Translations under genes and position numbers: made by a program
The notes under the pieces: model-generated
Told to the model about the DNA's origin: nothing
The model's input: the letters and a program-made list of their open reading frames with translations, nothing else
Database searches by the model: none
Origin: Fragum whitleyi
Lineage: Eukaryota > Mollusca > Bivalvia > Cardiida > Cardiidae
NCBI GenBank assembly: GCA_948146395.1
Contig: OX411544.1
Span: forward strand, 52,205,933-52,269,932
Direction: 5' to 3'
Length of the DNA: 64,000 nt
Shown: piece by piece, positions 35,995 to 46,500 of the stretch
How the letters are laid out: each line of letters opens with the position of its first letter
How positions within the stretch are numbered: position 1 is the stretch's first letter

Positions 35995-37013
35995 TTAAGG
36001 TTCATGTAAAGTGTTTGAGACCCAATATTTAGGGTACTTCATTAGCCAAGAAAAAACAGTATGTCCAGGTAAATTATATATCAAAATGAAGCTATTCGTG
36101 AGCACAAGCAGTTAGGCAACATAAGACCGCCATAGCTATAGTGGTATAGCCAAAACATTGTGAAAAAGGGTCATTTTGTACAGAACAAGCAACTGCATGA
36201 CGGTTGCATAAAATTGCCCCGTATTTTAACAAAGTACAGTCTGAAGTACCATCAAGGTAGTGCTACAACCTTAGATATAAAACTCGGTCTCAAAAGGCTC
36301 TTTTGAAACAATCAATTTCCATTTATTTTGTCAACATACATGTCAAACTGGTTTAGTCTGTTTTCGAAATAGATGTAAGGTATGGTGCAACATCACACCA
36401 TAATATTGTGAAATATTTTCTACGATTTATTTCAAATTATAGGGTTTTTTTAATTCAATGATCTACAATGTTACTATATTTTTATCATTCTGTGAAACAG
36501 AAATTGATATATTGCTAAACAACCTTACAGGTATATAAACAATTAATGTCTATTTATGTTGTGATAACACACCATACCCTAAAAAGATCTACACGTTTAC
36601 AAAATTAGAATGCCATATATGACATATGTGTTTATAAAATAAGTCACAATAAATTGCTTGCATAACTACGTTTTGGGGCTGAGTTTTATACCAATGGTTG
36701 TAGCACTACCTGGATGGTACTTTAGGCTAGACTTTGTTAAAATATGAGCCAATTTTATCCAACAGTCATGCAGACTTTGTTAAAATATGAGCCAATTTTA
36801 TCCAACAGTCATGCAGTTGCTTGTTCTGTACAAAATGACCCTTTTCCACAATGTTTTGGCTATACCGCTATAGTTATAACAGTCTTGTGTTTTTCAACTG
36901 CTCGTGCTCATAAATAGCTTCAATTTGATATATAATATTCCTGGACATACTGCTTTTTCATGGCAAATGAATGTCCTTAAAATTGGGTCTCAAACACTTT
37001 ACATGAACCTTAA
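35995..37013. mobile_element. Fold-back element with long inverted ends and TTAA borders
   Basis: Left TTAAGGTTCATGTAAAGTG and right CACTTTACATGAACCTTAA are perfect inverted copies. The arms continue, with mismatches, for about 330 bp (AGTATGTCCAGG against CCTGGACATACT). TTAA lies at both borders, which could be a piggyBac-type target site. No transposase is present. The right arm has a 43-bp direct duplication at about 36729-36814. Confidence 0.8.
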
Positions 37014-37091
37014 ATTACTTATTTAGAAGCAACTTTGATTTTTGACTTGCACAAAAAAAAGATCGTTAAACAGGCCCCTGAGTACAAAATT

Positions 37092-37443
37092 TCTACTTGT
37101 CCCAGAGTTTTCTCCACTTGTCCCTGGACAAGTAAAAGCCGATTTTCTACTCGTCCAGGATCAAAATGAACTTGTCCGCTAAAGAGTAAATAGAAAAATT
37201 TGAAAAAAACATTGCCTTTTGATGAAGAAAATGCTGGTATCCAGCATTTTCTTCATTAAAAACAATGCTTTCTACCCTATGATATGAACATTAGGATGAT
37301 TTCTCTCTTAATTCTTTTAAGTAACATTCCAAGATTTGCCCTGGTATTTACTTGTCCTTGGACAAGTGGCTTAGAAAAATTTACTTGTCCTCAAGTACAA
37401 AAGCCCGAGTCGGACAAGTCAGGCATGGGAATTCCACACCCCT
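37092..37443. repeat. MITE fragment, ACTTGTCC...GGACAAGT family
   Basis: Inner CTCCACTTGTCCCTGGACAAG, hairpin AGAAAATGCTGG/CCAGCATTTTCT and right end TTCCACACCCCTG. The left CAGGGGTG end is missing. The full copy is at 47418-47772. Confidence 0.75.
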
Positions 37444-37560
37444 GTGTACCTAACACATTTTCAGGTTTTTGATCAAATATTTTTTTCAAGAAGATTGGCA
37501 ATGCTTTCGCAATGTTTGTCATAATCATCATCATTTTATGTTAATAATTTTGATAATTGT

Positions 37561-37827
37561 GACCTGTCAAGCAAAAAGGGACCATCTCAGAGTGTGCAAT
37601 CCATAAAATAAACATTTTGAAAATGGATTGAATCAAGCAAAGGTCAACCACAAGGCGTTTTAAAGAAATTTTTACCTAAGAGGGAGGAATATTCATTCTA
37701 AATTCAGAAAATTTGGTATTTGCAAAAAGTTTCAACCCTGATCAGCTGGTGCAGATCAAGCAGTCTGATAAGAATTGTAACTATTACAACTTCCAGGATG
37801 GCCCCTTTTTGTGTGACGGGTTACAAC
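37561..37827. repeat. MITE with AAAAGGGACCATCT end
   Basis: Left GTCAAGCAAAAAGGGACCAT and right ATGGCCCCTTTTTGTGTGAC are diverged inverted ends. Same family as 4680-4928. Confidence 0.65.
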
Positions 37828-38898
37828 TATGATTTAATTGCGTGTATTGTGTAAGATATTTAATTAATTAATCATGTTAACTAATGAAATATACTTTCCT
37901 AAAACACTTTAAGTGTTTGAAATATATTTTTACTATTCCCCACGCATATAAAATTAATAATCCTGTTGACTTACTATAGGATTAGTCCTTTTCCTACAAC
38001 AAATGTGCATGTCATAAAGCTGTTCTCAGAATTTTCTTGCTTTGGCAGACAGTATGGACAAAGATCAGCCTGCACAGACTTAATTTGATCTTAACCTAAA
38101 CCTACTGCTTTCTACTATATCATTTTGGAGAAATCTGAGCCTGATTTTGTTGGAAACATAATTTAAATTTATAGGGAAAGGGTCATATGTATTCAAGCAT
38201 CTGCTGGACTCTCACCTAAATCAACATAAGTAGACCATTTCAGTAGTTAATTGATAATGGTCGCTTAATGTAAAGGAAGTCATGAAGTTTAACAATTATT
38301 ACCGAGGTTTCCAAATGATTTCATTAGGAAACCTCGTTAATATTGTGAAAAATCATTTGTTCTGTTATGTTGTAGTATGTTGTAGACCTATTATGGGTCC
38401 ACTACCTTAAAAACTTGCGATTAAATTAAGGTTGTGTCCACCATGATTCATGTATTCCAATGGGCTGAAAATTTGGTTTTATTCCGCAATGAAATCAACT
38501 CTGACTATGCAGCTATTTGTAAGCTTACACACAAAGAAGTCCCTCAATAATATAGCTGTCTCATAATTGACAAGTCTTAACATTTTCCCTTTATGGTATT
38601 AAATTATAAGATAGGTGGAGAGGACTTGTTGATTTCATGGGGGTATGAACTAAAAACCTTATCACACTTACATGTACGTATGAATTTGCTTTCCATATTC
38701 AAACAGTATAATTAAGTTTTTAATTTTAAACCAAAATGAAATCAACAAATACTCTCTACATCTCCTAAATAAAACTACAGAGAAGATGCCATTTGGATCT
38801 ATTTACAAACCAAAATTCACCGAAAACGAATGAAGGCAGGATGCTAATACACATATTAGTGTTTCAAGGTTAGTCTCTTACCCCTCCTTATTTCAATT

Positions 38899-39125
38899 GA
38901 GCCTGTGTGTGATATTTCCAACAATTTCAACTGTGCGCCAAGCAAAGACTCTGGCCTGCGTGTGTGTCGGCACACTCAGACTAGAGTCTTAACTTTGCAC
39001 TTTGTAGATAGATAGGTCTTAAGACAGTCAGGAAATCTTCTAATTGCATTGTGTAACTGTCTAGGTTGCAAATGTTTACACTTCAAGCACATCTCAAGTT
39101 ATTGGATATGCCACACATTAGCTCA
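38899..39125. repeat. GAGCCTGTGCGTGAC-family MITE
   Basis: Left end GAGCCTGTGTGTGATATTTC with AAGCAAAGACTCTGG following; the right end is more diverged (GATATGCCACACATTAGCTC). Confidence 0.7.
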
Positions 39126-41466
39126 ATTGTTTTTTTTTAAAAAAAAAAAACGCCAATACATGTACATATACTTTGGAAAGTCTAGCTCTAGTTTTTTTTC
39201 CATCATTATCAAGTATAAAGCAGGTATTGTAGGCTAGGATTAGACCGCATGTCTGTGCAGGCTGATCTTAGTCTATATGACCTTCCTAACATTTAAAATC
39301 ATCAGGAATACTTCTTGAAGAAAGGTAAAGGCTTCAGCCAAGTACATATACCTGATAACAGTTACATCAGAATTTCAGCACAAAATAGAAGCCAATCATG
39401 AAGAATAAGCCATCCCAATGTAAATTCATGAACATTTATTTACATAGTTACAAGATAAAACGATGCTGCAAGCAGAAAAGGACAAATAAAATTATATTTT
39501 ATGAGACCTGTCATGCTTAAAGGCACAATTCAATGAGTTTCAGCAATATAGGATTCATTTACATTAATGTTTCAACAAATAAAACTTCTTTCAAAAATAT
39601 TTTGGTTGTTAGAAAAGGGATTTTGAAAAAAGTCCATTAAAAAAATGCTCGCTTAAAAAACTTGGACATTCAAGCAAGATGTACTGTAAGTCATTGAAGT
39701 CTTATCATGATAGACTTGAATTTGATTATTTTTTAATTCTTATCAAAATGAGCCTGTGTGTGGCATTTAAATTATTCATCTCTGTTAATGATGGACAATC
39801 ATTGAGCAGCCTAAATAGCGTCACAGTACACTGAAAATATACCGTGACTGTAAGCTGGCTTTATGAATCAGACACTTGCTATGAAGCGCATTATAAAAAC
39901 TCTGATCAGTATAAATATTTATAGGAAATTCCATATTGATAGCTCAGCGCAAAACAGTTGTAACTGCCTATAAATATATAGGCAGTTACATATGTTTCTC
40001 ACTGAGCCATTGTTATAACAATGGCTCAAGTAACTGTAAGAGAAATTCAAAATCATTGGTGATAAATCACCATTGAGCCTTCTGCTGTGGGTATGCAAAA
40101 GAATTGTATTTTAAGACAAAAATTTATGAATAACATCATATTGCTTAGACAAGAAAGGAACAATATAAAAGTAATTACTTTTTTTTTCATTTCCATAATA
40201 GACTAGTTTACCTAAATGAAAGGTTTAGCATGACAAATCACATAATACTGTCTGATAGCTTCCAAAATATGATAAAGAAAGGCTACTCAAGTTAAATTTT
40301 ATCAAAATTTTAGAAGCTTGCAGACACTTGATAATACATGTATGGCTAAATATGGGATGAAATACGCATGGAAATATAAATATACACATGATAAAAGATC
40401 ACAACTCATCAAAACATGCTACATAGGATTTCTGACCTTGACTAAAACCTAATTGATATGACTAACCCTTGTGGTGTCCAGATTACAAAATAGCATTCAT
40501 GTGACCAACCCCTGCAATTTCTAGATTACAAAATATGAGACTGGTAAAAATTGAGAAAATTGAACATGTGTGGGACTTAAATTTGGAAGCCAAATACGTA
40601 AACTATTTCCTCCAATTCAAAATTTGGCAGTTAATCCTGTAAAAATATTTGTTGAAAAACCTGTTCTTTATACAACAGCTGTTATTTGAATGAAATAGCT
40701 GAAATTGGAATAAAAGCTTGTTTTCCAGTTTCATTAGATGTTTTAAGATTCAACAAAAATATTTTCTTTTGTCTTAAATGCGCCAACTTACTAAAGTTCT
40801 ACTTTGTTGAGAACCATTTCATTAAAAATTGGATGTTGCCATACTTTTTACTTTGTGTATATCTTCCTGTATCATAATATTTTAAATACAACATCCGGTA
40901 TAAGAGCATGGCTTACAGATGTTTTCATGTGTGCCAAGTTTCAAGTGAATGCCTTAATTAATATCAGAGATATCCCAAAATATCAAAGGTTTTGTATGAC
41001 GACAACCACAACAACAAATACCTCTGTTTTTTACGATAAACAACCAAGCCAAAAGTTCTTTTTTAAAAGCAGCTACAAGCTTTACCACGGGATCTCTTAA
41101 CTTAGAAACATAACAGTTAAGCCTACTCCTACCCTATGTTCAGTATGCAAATATGTTTCCAAATGTTTGAAGATAATACCCTGCTTAAAATATAAGTATA
41201 CAAGTAAAATGGGGTACCATTTCTCAAACATTTTTGTTGACATTTTAAACTTAAACAGAAAGACTGTAACATTATCAGACTGTTTCAGAGAGAGGAAAAT
41301 TCAAAGGAAGACTAATAAGGAAACTTAGTGTCTAATAGGTTTGTAAATAATGCGAGACAGGATACAATTGCTTGTCACAAGCAATTCTTTTTTGTCAGAT
41401 AAAACTTTCAAAAGCAGTATTCTTATTGTACTTAAATTCAGGTTTATTTGGTTAAGGGCTAATTCA

Positions 41467-41641
41467 CTGTGTCACTTAAGGTAGTGGACCTGTTATAGTT
41501 CTGGAACTTTTCGAGAGTAATGATCTTTTAACAGTGTTAACAGAGGTTTCCTAATGATTTTCATTAGGAAACTTTGGTCAACATTGTGAGAAATATGAGT
41601 TTCCAAATGTTGTGGACCTATTAATGGTCTACTACCTTAAG
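41467..41641. repeat. MITE with CTTAAGGTAGTGGACC ends
   Basis: CTTAAGGTAGTGGACC at the left and GGTCTACTACCTTAAG at the right, around the hairpin AGAGGTTTCCTAATG..CATTAGGAAACT. Confidence 0.75.
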
Positions 41642-42779
41642 ATAAAGAGAGTCAACAAGATTATTGTCTACAGTACAAAGGCTTTTATCTTGTACATCAA
41701 AATCTAGACTCCCACAAACAAAACCATAGCAAGCAACAAACAAAATAACCAGACCCCTCTCCTGACAGGCGCATGTAAAAAGTTTATAGGCTACACAACA
41801 TAAAGATAACTTTATAAAACAGTATATACATGTAAGTTTAAGGTTAAAACTTATGTATTTGTAGATAGACAATCTTATGTTCTTATAAACAGGTATTTAT
41901 TCTAGCCCTTATTATACATTGACTGAACTCTTATCCCACTATATGTGAATTCTTCAAACAAATTGCCAACTTTTAAAATACTTCAACCAATCTGGTTCAA
42001 GTTTTCCCCACAATTTGAAAATCTGCATATCAAAATAGAAATGCACAAATTCAAGATAAGCATGCTGCCCACACCTTTGCCCTTCCCTACACTGAGAACA
42101 GCAAAGTGGTGACAATAAATTGAGTTTTTTGTTGCAAAACAGCCGAGCTTATAAAACAACAATTTTGTTTTTTATAAATGCTAAGCCTTAGTCAAATTAA
42201 TTCTACAACATATAACTACAGCTTGACTTAAGCTGTAAATACAAGGTTTTGTAATTTAACCAACCATATACGTAGTCAGAAGGTTGAGAATGACTTTCAC
42301 TACAAAGATTAAAGGCTAACTGATTTCTGGCCCAGATCCTGGCTGGGACACTGATAGCCTGCTATATCAGAGTATCACACAGACAGCAGGCTACCAGTTT
42401 TTGCCCTGAGTAAACTGGAGCCAATGTTGAATATCAAAATAGCCTAGAAAGGCTATACTGATTGTTTACAATTAGACCAGAATGCGAGACAGAAATTTGT
42501 TGGCCCAATGTTTGGTATTAAGGTTACTTGAGGCAGCTTTATCACACAAATCACAAAGCTTTTACTCCATGCCTATTCATGCATCATGGAGTGAAATTCT
42601 CTATTAAATCTTTTTGAATAAACCTTTTCTCATTGTTCAAAATTTTAGACTGGTCCAAATTGAAATAGGTTGCTGATAACATTGAAAAGTCAGTGCTAAT
42701 TGACAAAAAACAATCCTATGTTTTAGGAAAATTTGCTTCTTACACCCAATTTCTTCTTTTCTTCAAAATTTTCTAAAAT

Positions 42780-43171
42780 GAGCCTGTGCACAACATTTCC
42801 AAAAATGTGCAAAGCAAAGACTCTAGCCAGACTGTGCGTCCCCACAGTCTGACCAGAGTCTTTGCTATGCGCTCTATAGATATATAAAGTTCAAGCCCAG
42901 CATCAGGTAGTCAACGAAAAAACTTTATGCAATATGTGGTTGCATGACATTTCCAACAATTTGAAAAATGCGCTAAGCAAAGACTCTAGCCAGACTGTGC
43001 ATCCGCACAGTCTGACCAGAGTCTTTGCTATGCGCTGTATAGATAGATAAAGTTCCAGCCCATCATCAGGTGTTCAGCGAAAAAACTTTATGCAATAAGT
43101 GGTTGTCTAGACTGCATTATGTCTGTACATCACGCATGCATGAAATTGTTGGAAATGTCAAGCACAGGCTC
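42780..43171. repeat. GAGCCTGTG MITE with an internally duplicated hairpin
   Basis: Between GAGCCTGTGCACAACATTTC and TCAAGCACAGGCTC the block AAGCAAAGACTCTAGCCAG to CTGACCAGAGTCTTTGC occurs twice, each copy a strong hairpin with the CTGTGCGTCCCCACAG-type apex, about 180 bp apart. Confidence 0.8.
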
Positions 43172-43403
43172 AAATATAAGGCACATACAAAGGAACATAA
43201 AATCTCCAAGAAAACGGAAGAGCTTAATTGTCAACCTAATTCATACTTTCATTAGATTCCTGTGAAATTATATGATAGGCTATGAACATTTTAAAAACTA
43301 TATAGGCCTTTAAAACTATATAGAAGTATAACCCCTGTATGCGAAGCGTAGTACAGTTCAAATCACATTTTTTCTTGTCTTTTGCATCTTTGAATTATCA
43401 AGG

Positions 43404-43503
43404 TCATTGGTGTTGTCCAGCCTGTTTCCGCAACATGATGTAAATTTTCTCTTTGATCCAATCTTTATTGTGGGGAACATAGTTGGCCATTTGTTTTTGG
43501 AAC
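43404..43503 (-). CDS. ERH: ERH last exon
   Basis: Acceptor TCCTACAACAG, one base completing Val, then 32 codons and [22 protein letters not shown] matches the ERH C-terminus; the preceding [11 protein letters not shown] is diverged but the same length as in human. Confidence 0.92.
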
Positions 43504-46500
43504 CTGTTGTAGGACAAAAATATTGTTAAATACTGGTACCATCTTTATTCTAGTGATGGCCCATGTTCCAGTGTCTATTCTAGGTAGGGGAATGTGCTTT
43601 TTGGCACATAATTTTCATAAATCCCCCCCTTCCCATTTTTTCTAGATGATTGGGATTTTATTACATTGAGAAAGTAAATAAATCCCTCTTTTAATAGAGT
43701 TTTCAATTTTAAGGTAGTGGAACCAAAATAGTTTTGCAGCGTCTTAGAGGTAATGAACTTTAATGGTGTTATGGTGGCGACTAGAATGCCACAGATATAG
43801 TTTTAATACAGCTGCGTTTGCAACATTTTGGGGGCTAAAGAACGATTTGTATAGTTACATAGCCCTTTCTGGTGGCTATCTTTAGAATAAAAATTTTCTT
43901 TGCACCGTTTTTGTAACATGATGACAACTGTATAATCATGTAAAGGGATAAATAATTAAATTTTGATGTCATTGACATATTTGAAAATTAATTAAAAGTT
44001 TGTAGTCAAACTGCTTGAAATTTAGATTTTTTAATCTTTGTGTATTTAAAAATGGTTCCCAACACCAACCACTTTTTTCATATTTTGATTGACAAGAATG
44101 GTCAATCGGGATTTCAAGTAAGCGTTGTAAAAAACAAAAAAACGACAACAACAAAAAAATTTGGCAACGAAATTTGAATTTTCCACAAAAAAGTGACAAA
44201 TCTTAAGTATATCATTAATAACCATTTTATTGGTAGGTTGAAATTAAATGTTGCACAATAGATTAGACTCGGAGAGCTATTCCCGATTCGATCGTAGGGG
44301 CTGTCAGGTACCGGTCTTACTCGATTTCTTCACCCTACATTTCTGACTCGGATTCAGACTGTGATAATACTACATCTTCAAAGCGAGTGGGCTCAAACGA
44401 TCTCAGTTGAACATGTGGATAAGTGGGTAACAGGATAGATTTTTCTTCGTTTCATTTGAAAGTGGTCAATTTTACTATGCTCTCTTTGTTTATCTAGAAC
44501 GGGGAATCCCTCACAGTGACGTTATAGCTATTGCGCATGCGCGTGTACGTATTTCTGGCCAGGTAAAATTTTCCAATAAATCATGGTCGTATTTTTGTCA
44601 ATACCGTTCTTTTAAATTTGTTTTTTTCGACGCGAACTTTTCGTGTCGCCTTATTTCATTGATAATTATCAGGAGATGTTTTAAACACACGTTCCAAAAT
44701 TAGCTTTTCATTTGATCTTTAAAAGCCAATTTAACAAGAGGCCCAAGAGGGCCTGTATCGCTCCACTGGCTTAAAGATCTCAAGATGTGAAAGAGAGAAA
44801 TTGAAAATAGAAGGTAATGAAAGTGAACAGCATTCAGAAGGAATTCCAACTTTTTCTAAGGTGAAACTGACTTATGAAGGAATGAAATTATTTAACTAAT
44901 ATGTAAAATTACAAGGAAGAATACTATTTAGATATCACTTTGAAACAAGAGGACCAGAATGGCCCTGAACTGCTCACCTGAATTTAATTGATCCAGTGGA
45001 TCTCATCCAATCCAAATTTTTTGAACAACTTTAGAAGAGGGTCACCCAAGGAACATTCTGGTAAAGTTTCATTGAAATCAGCCTAATGGTTCAGGAGAGG
45101 ATGAAGTTCAAAGATTTGGGGGTCAAAATAACCCGCCCTGCCAAGCCCATATTTGGGTGTCAATCCAAATTTCTTGAACAACTTAAAAAGGGTCAGCCAA
45201 GGACCATTTTGGTAAAGTTTCATTGAAATTGGCCCCGACGGCGGCACTCATTCTTTCCGACTATTTGTCTCTCACCAATGGGTCGATAATCATAGACCTA
45301 TGTGAGATAGTGGCTGGAGGCTAGGAAAGAATGTGGTGGTTGTACTGGTGATAGAAATACCAGGAATCCATTGTTAGGTGCTCCAGCCGCCGCGATATAA
45401 CTGAAATTATGTTGAAAGCGGCGTTAAACTCCATTCAATCAATCAATCAATTCATTGAAATTGGCCTAATGGTTCAGGGGGAGATGTCGTTCAAAGATTT
45501 TGGGGTCAAAATAAGCCCCGTCCTGCCAAGCCTATTTTTGGGGGTCAATCCAAATTTCTTGAACAACTTTAAAAGAGGGTCACCCAAGGAACATTCTGGT
45601 AAAGTTTCATTGAAATCGGCCCAATGATTCAGGAGGAGATGTCGTTCAAAGATTTTAAGGTCAAAATAGGCCCAATCCTGCCAGGCCCATATTTGGGGGA
45701 CAATCCAAATTTCTTGAACAACTTAAAAAGAGGGTCACCCAAGGAACATTCTGGCCAAGTTTCGTCAAAATCCACTCATTGGTTTAGGGGAAGAAGATCC
45801 ACGCACGACGGACACCTCGCCATGAAAATAGCCTTGGGAGCTAAAAATCATTTGCAACAATTCTGAAGTCCCGTTAGAAATAAACTAAGAGCTTAACATA
45901 CAGAATGTATCCATCCGAAGATTCTCTAATTCTGATGTTGTTCTCAATTTTGCAAGCATATTTATATCATTCTATCATTTTCATTTAAATCATATTTCTT
46001 TAATATTGAAGGCAACACTGTAAAAAAGACTACTTTCATATTATTCATTTGAAATATGTCTTAATGTTCTACCTTCATGAAATAAAGATTTTATTATTAT
46101 CATTATACTCACACTAAGCAGCTCAGATCTTTTAACTGGTCAATAAAATCAAACAGCTGACTTATATCGTAGGTGATACTCGGACACTCAGGATTCAGCC
46201 TCTTCAGATGCTCCTCGTAGATCTTACAAATACCTGTAATACAATAGGATAAAAGTTAAACAATTACATACAGGGTTTGACACTTACTACTTATAGCCAT
46301 GAGCCTGGAAGACCTGTAAGGTCTAAATATTACCTTCCTCCCTATTAAAAACAGGTCCTCCGTATAAACCATATTTAATTTTCAGCAATTTATAGGATAA
46401 ATTGTAAGGAAAACATTATAGGAAAAGAAGCAATTGCTTTTGACAAGCAATTTCTTCCTTTTTCTACAATGTTTTCCATCTGGTTGTGCAAATTAAAGTA

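Larger units (their letters stand above)
34248..37079. repeat. TTTTACTAAA MITE with two nested insertions
   Basis: Left end GGGGCCCGTTTTATTAAACG (34248), right end GATCGTTAAACAGGCCCCTG (37079). The parts between are separated by element C (34278-35883) and by a fold-back element (35995-37013), giving a triple nest. Confidence 0.75.
37828..43403. other. Region downstream of ERH; MITE remnants, no gene recognised
   Basis: Contains GAGCCTGTG-family MITEs (38899-39125, 42780-43171), AAGGTAGTGGACC-ended repeats with the hairpin GAGGTTTCC..GGAAACCTC (38295-38410, 41467-41641), a GCAGTTACAACTG-type fold-back (about 39945-40000) and a fold-back core at 42212-42243. A minus-strand AATAAA within 39430-39445 might end the ERH transcript, but nothing ties it to ERH. 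Confidence 0.45.

Noticed and set aside
40686..41100. Two plus-strand frames of 63 and 98 codons
   Set aside because: They contain low-complexity Thr runs and GTGCCAAGTTTCAA phrases typical of the dispersed repeats; no homology.
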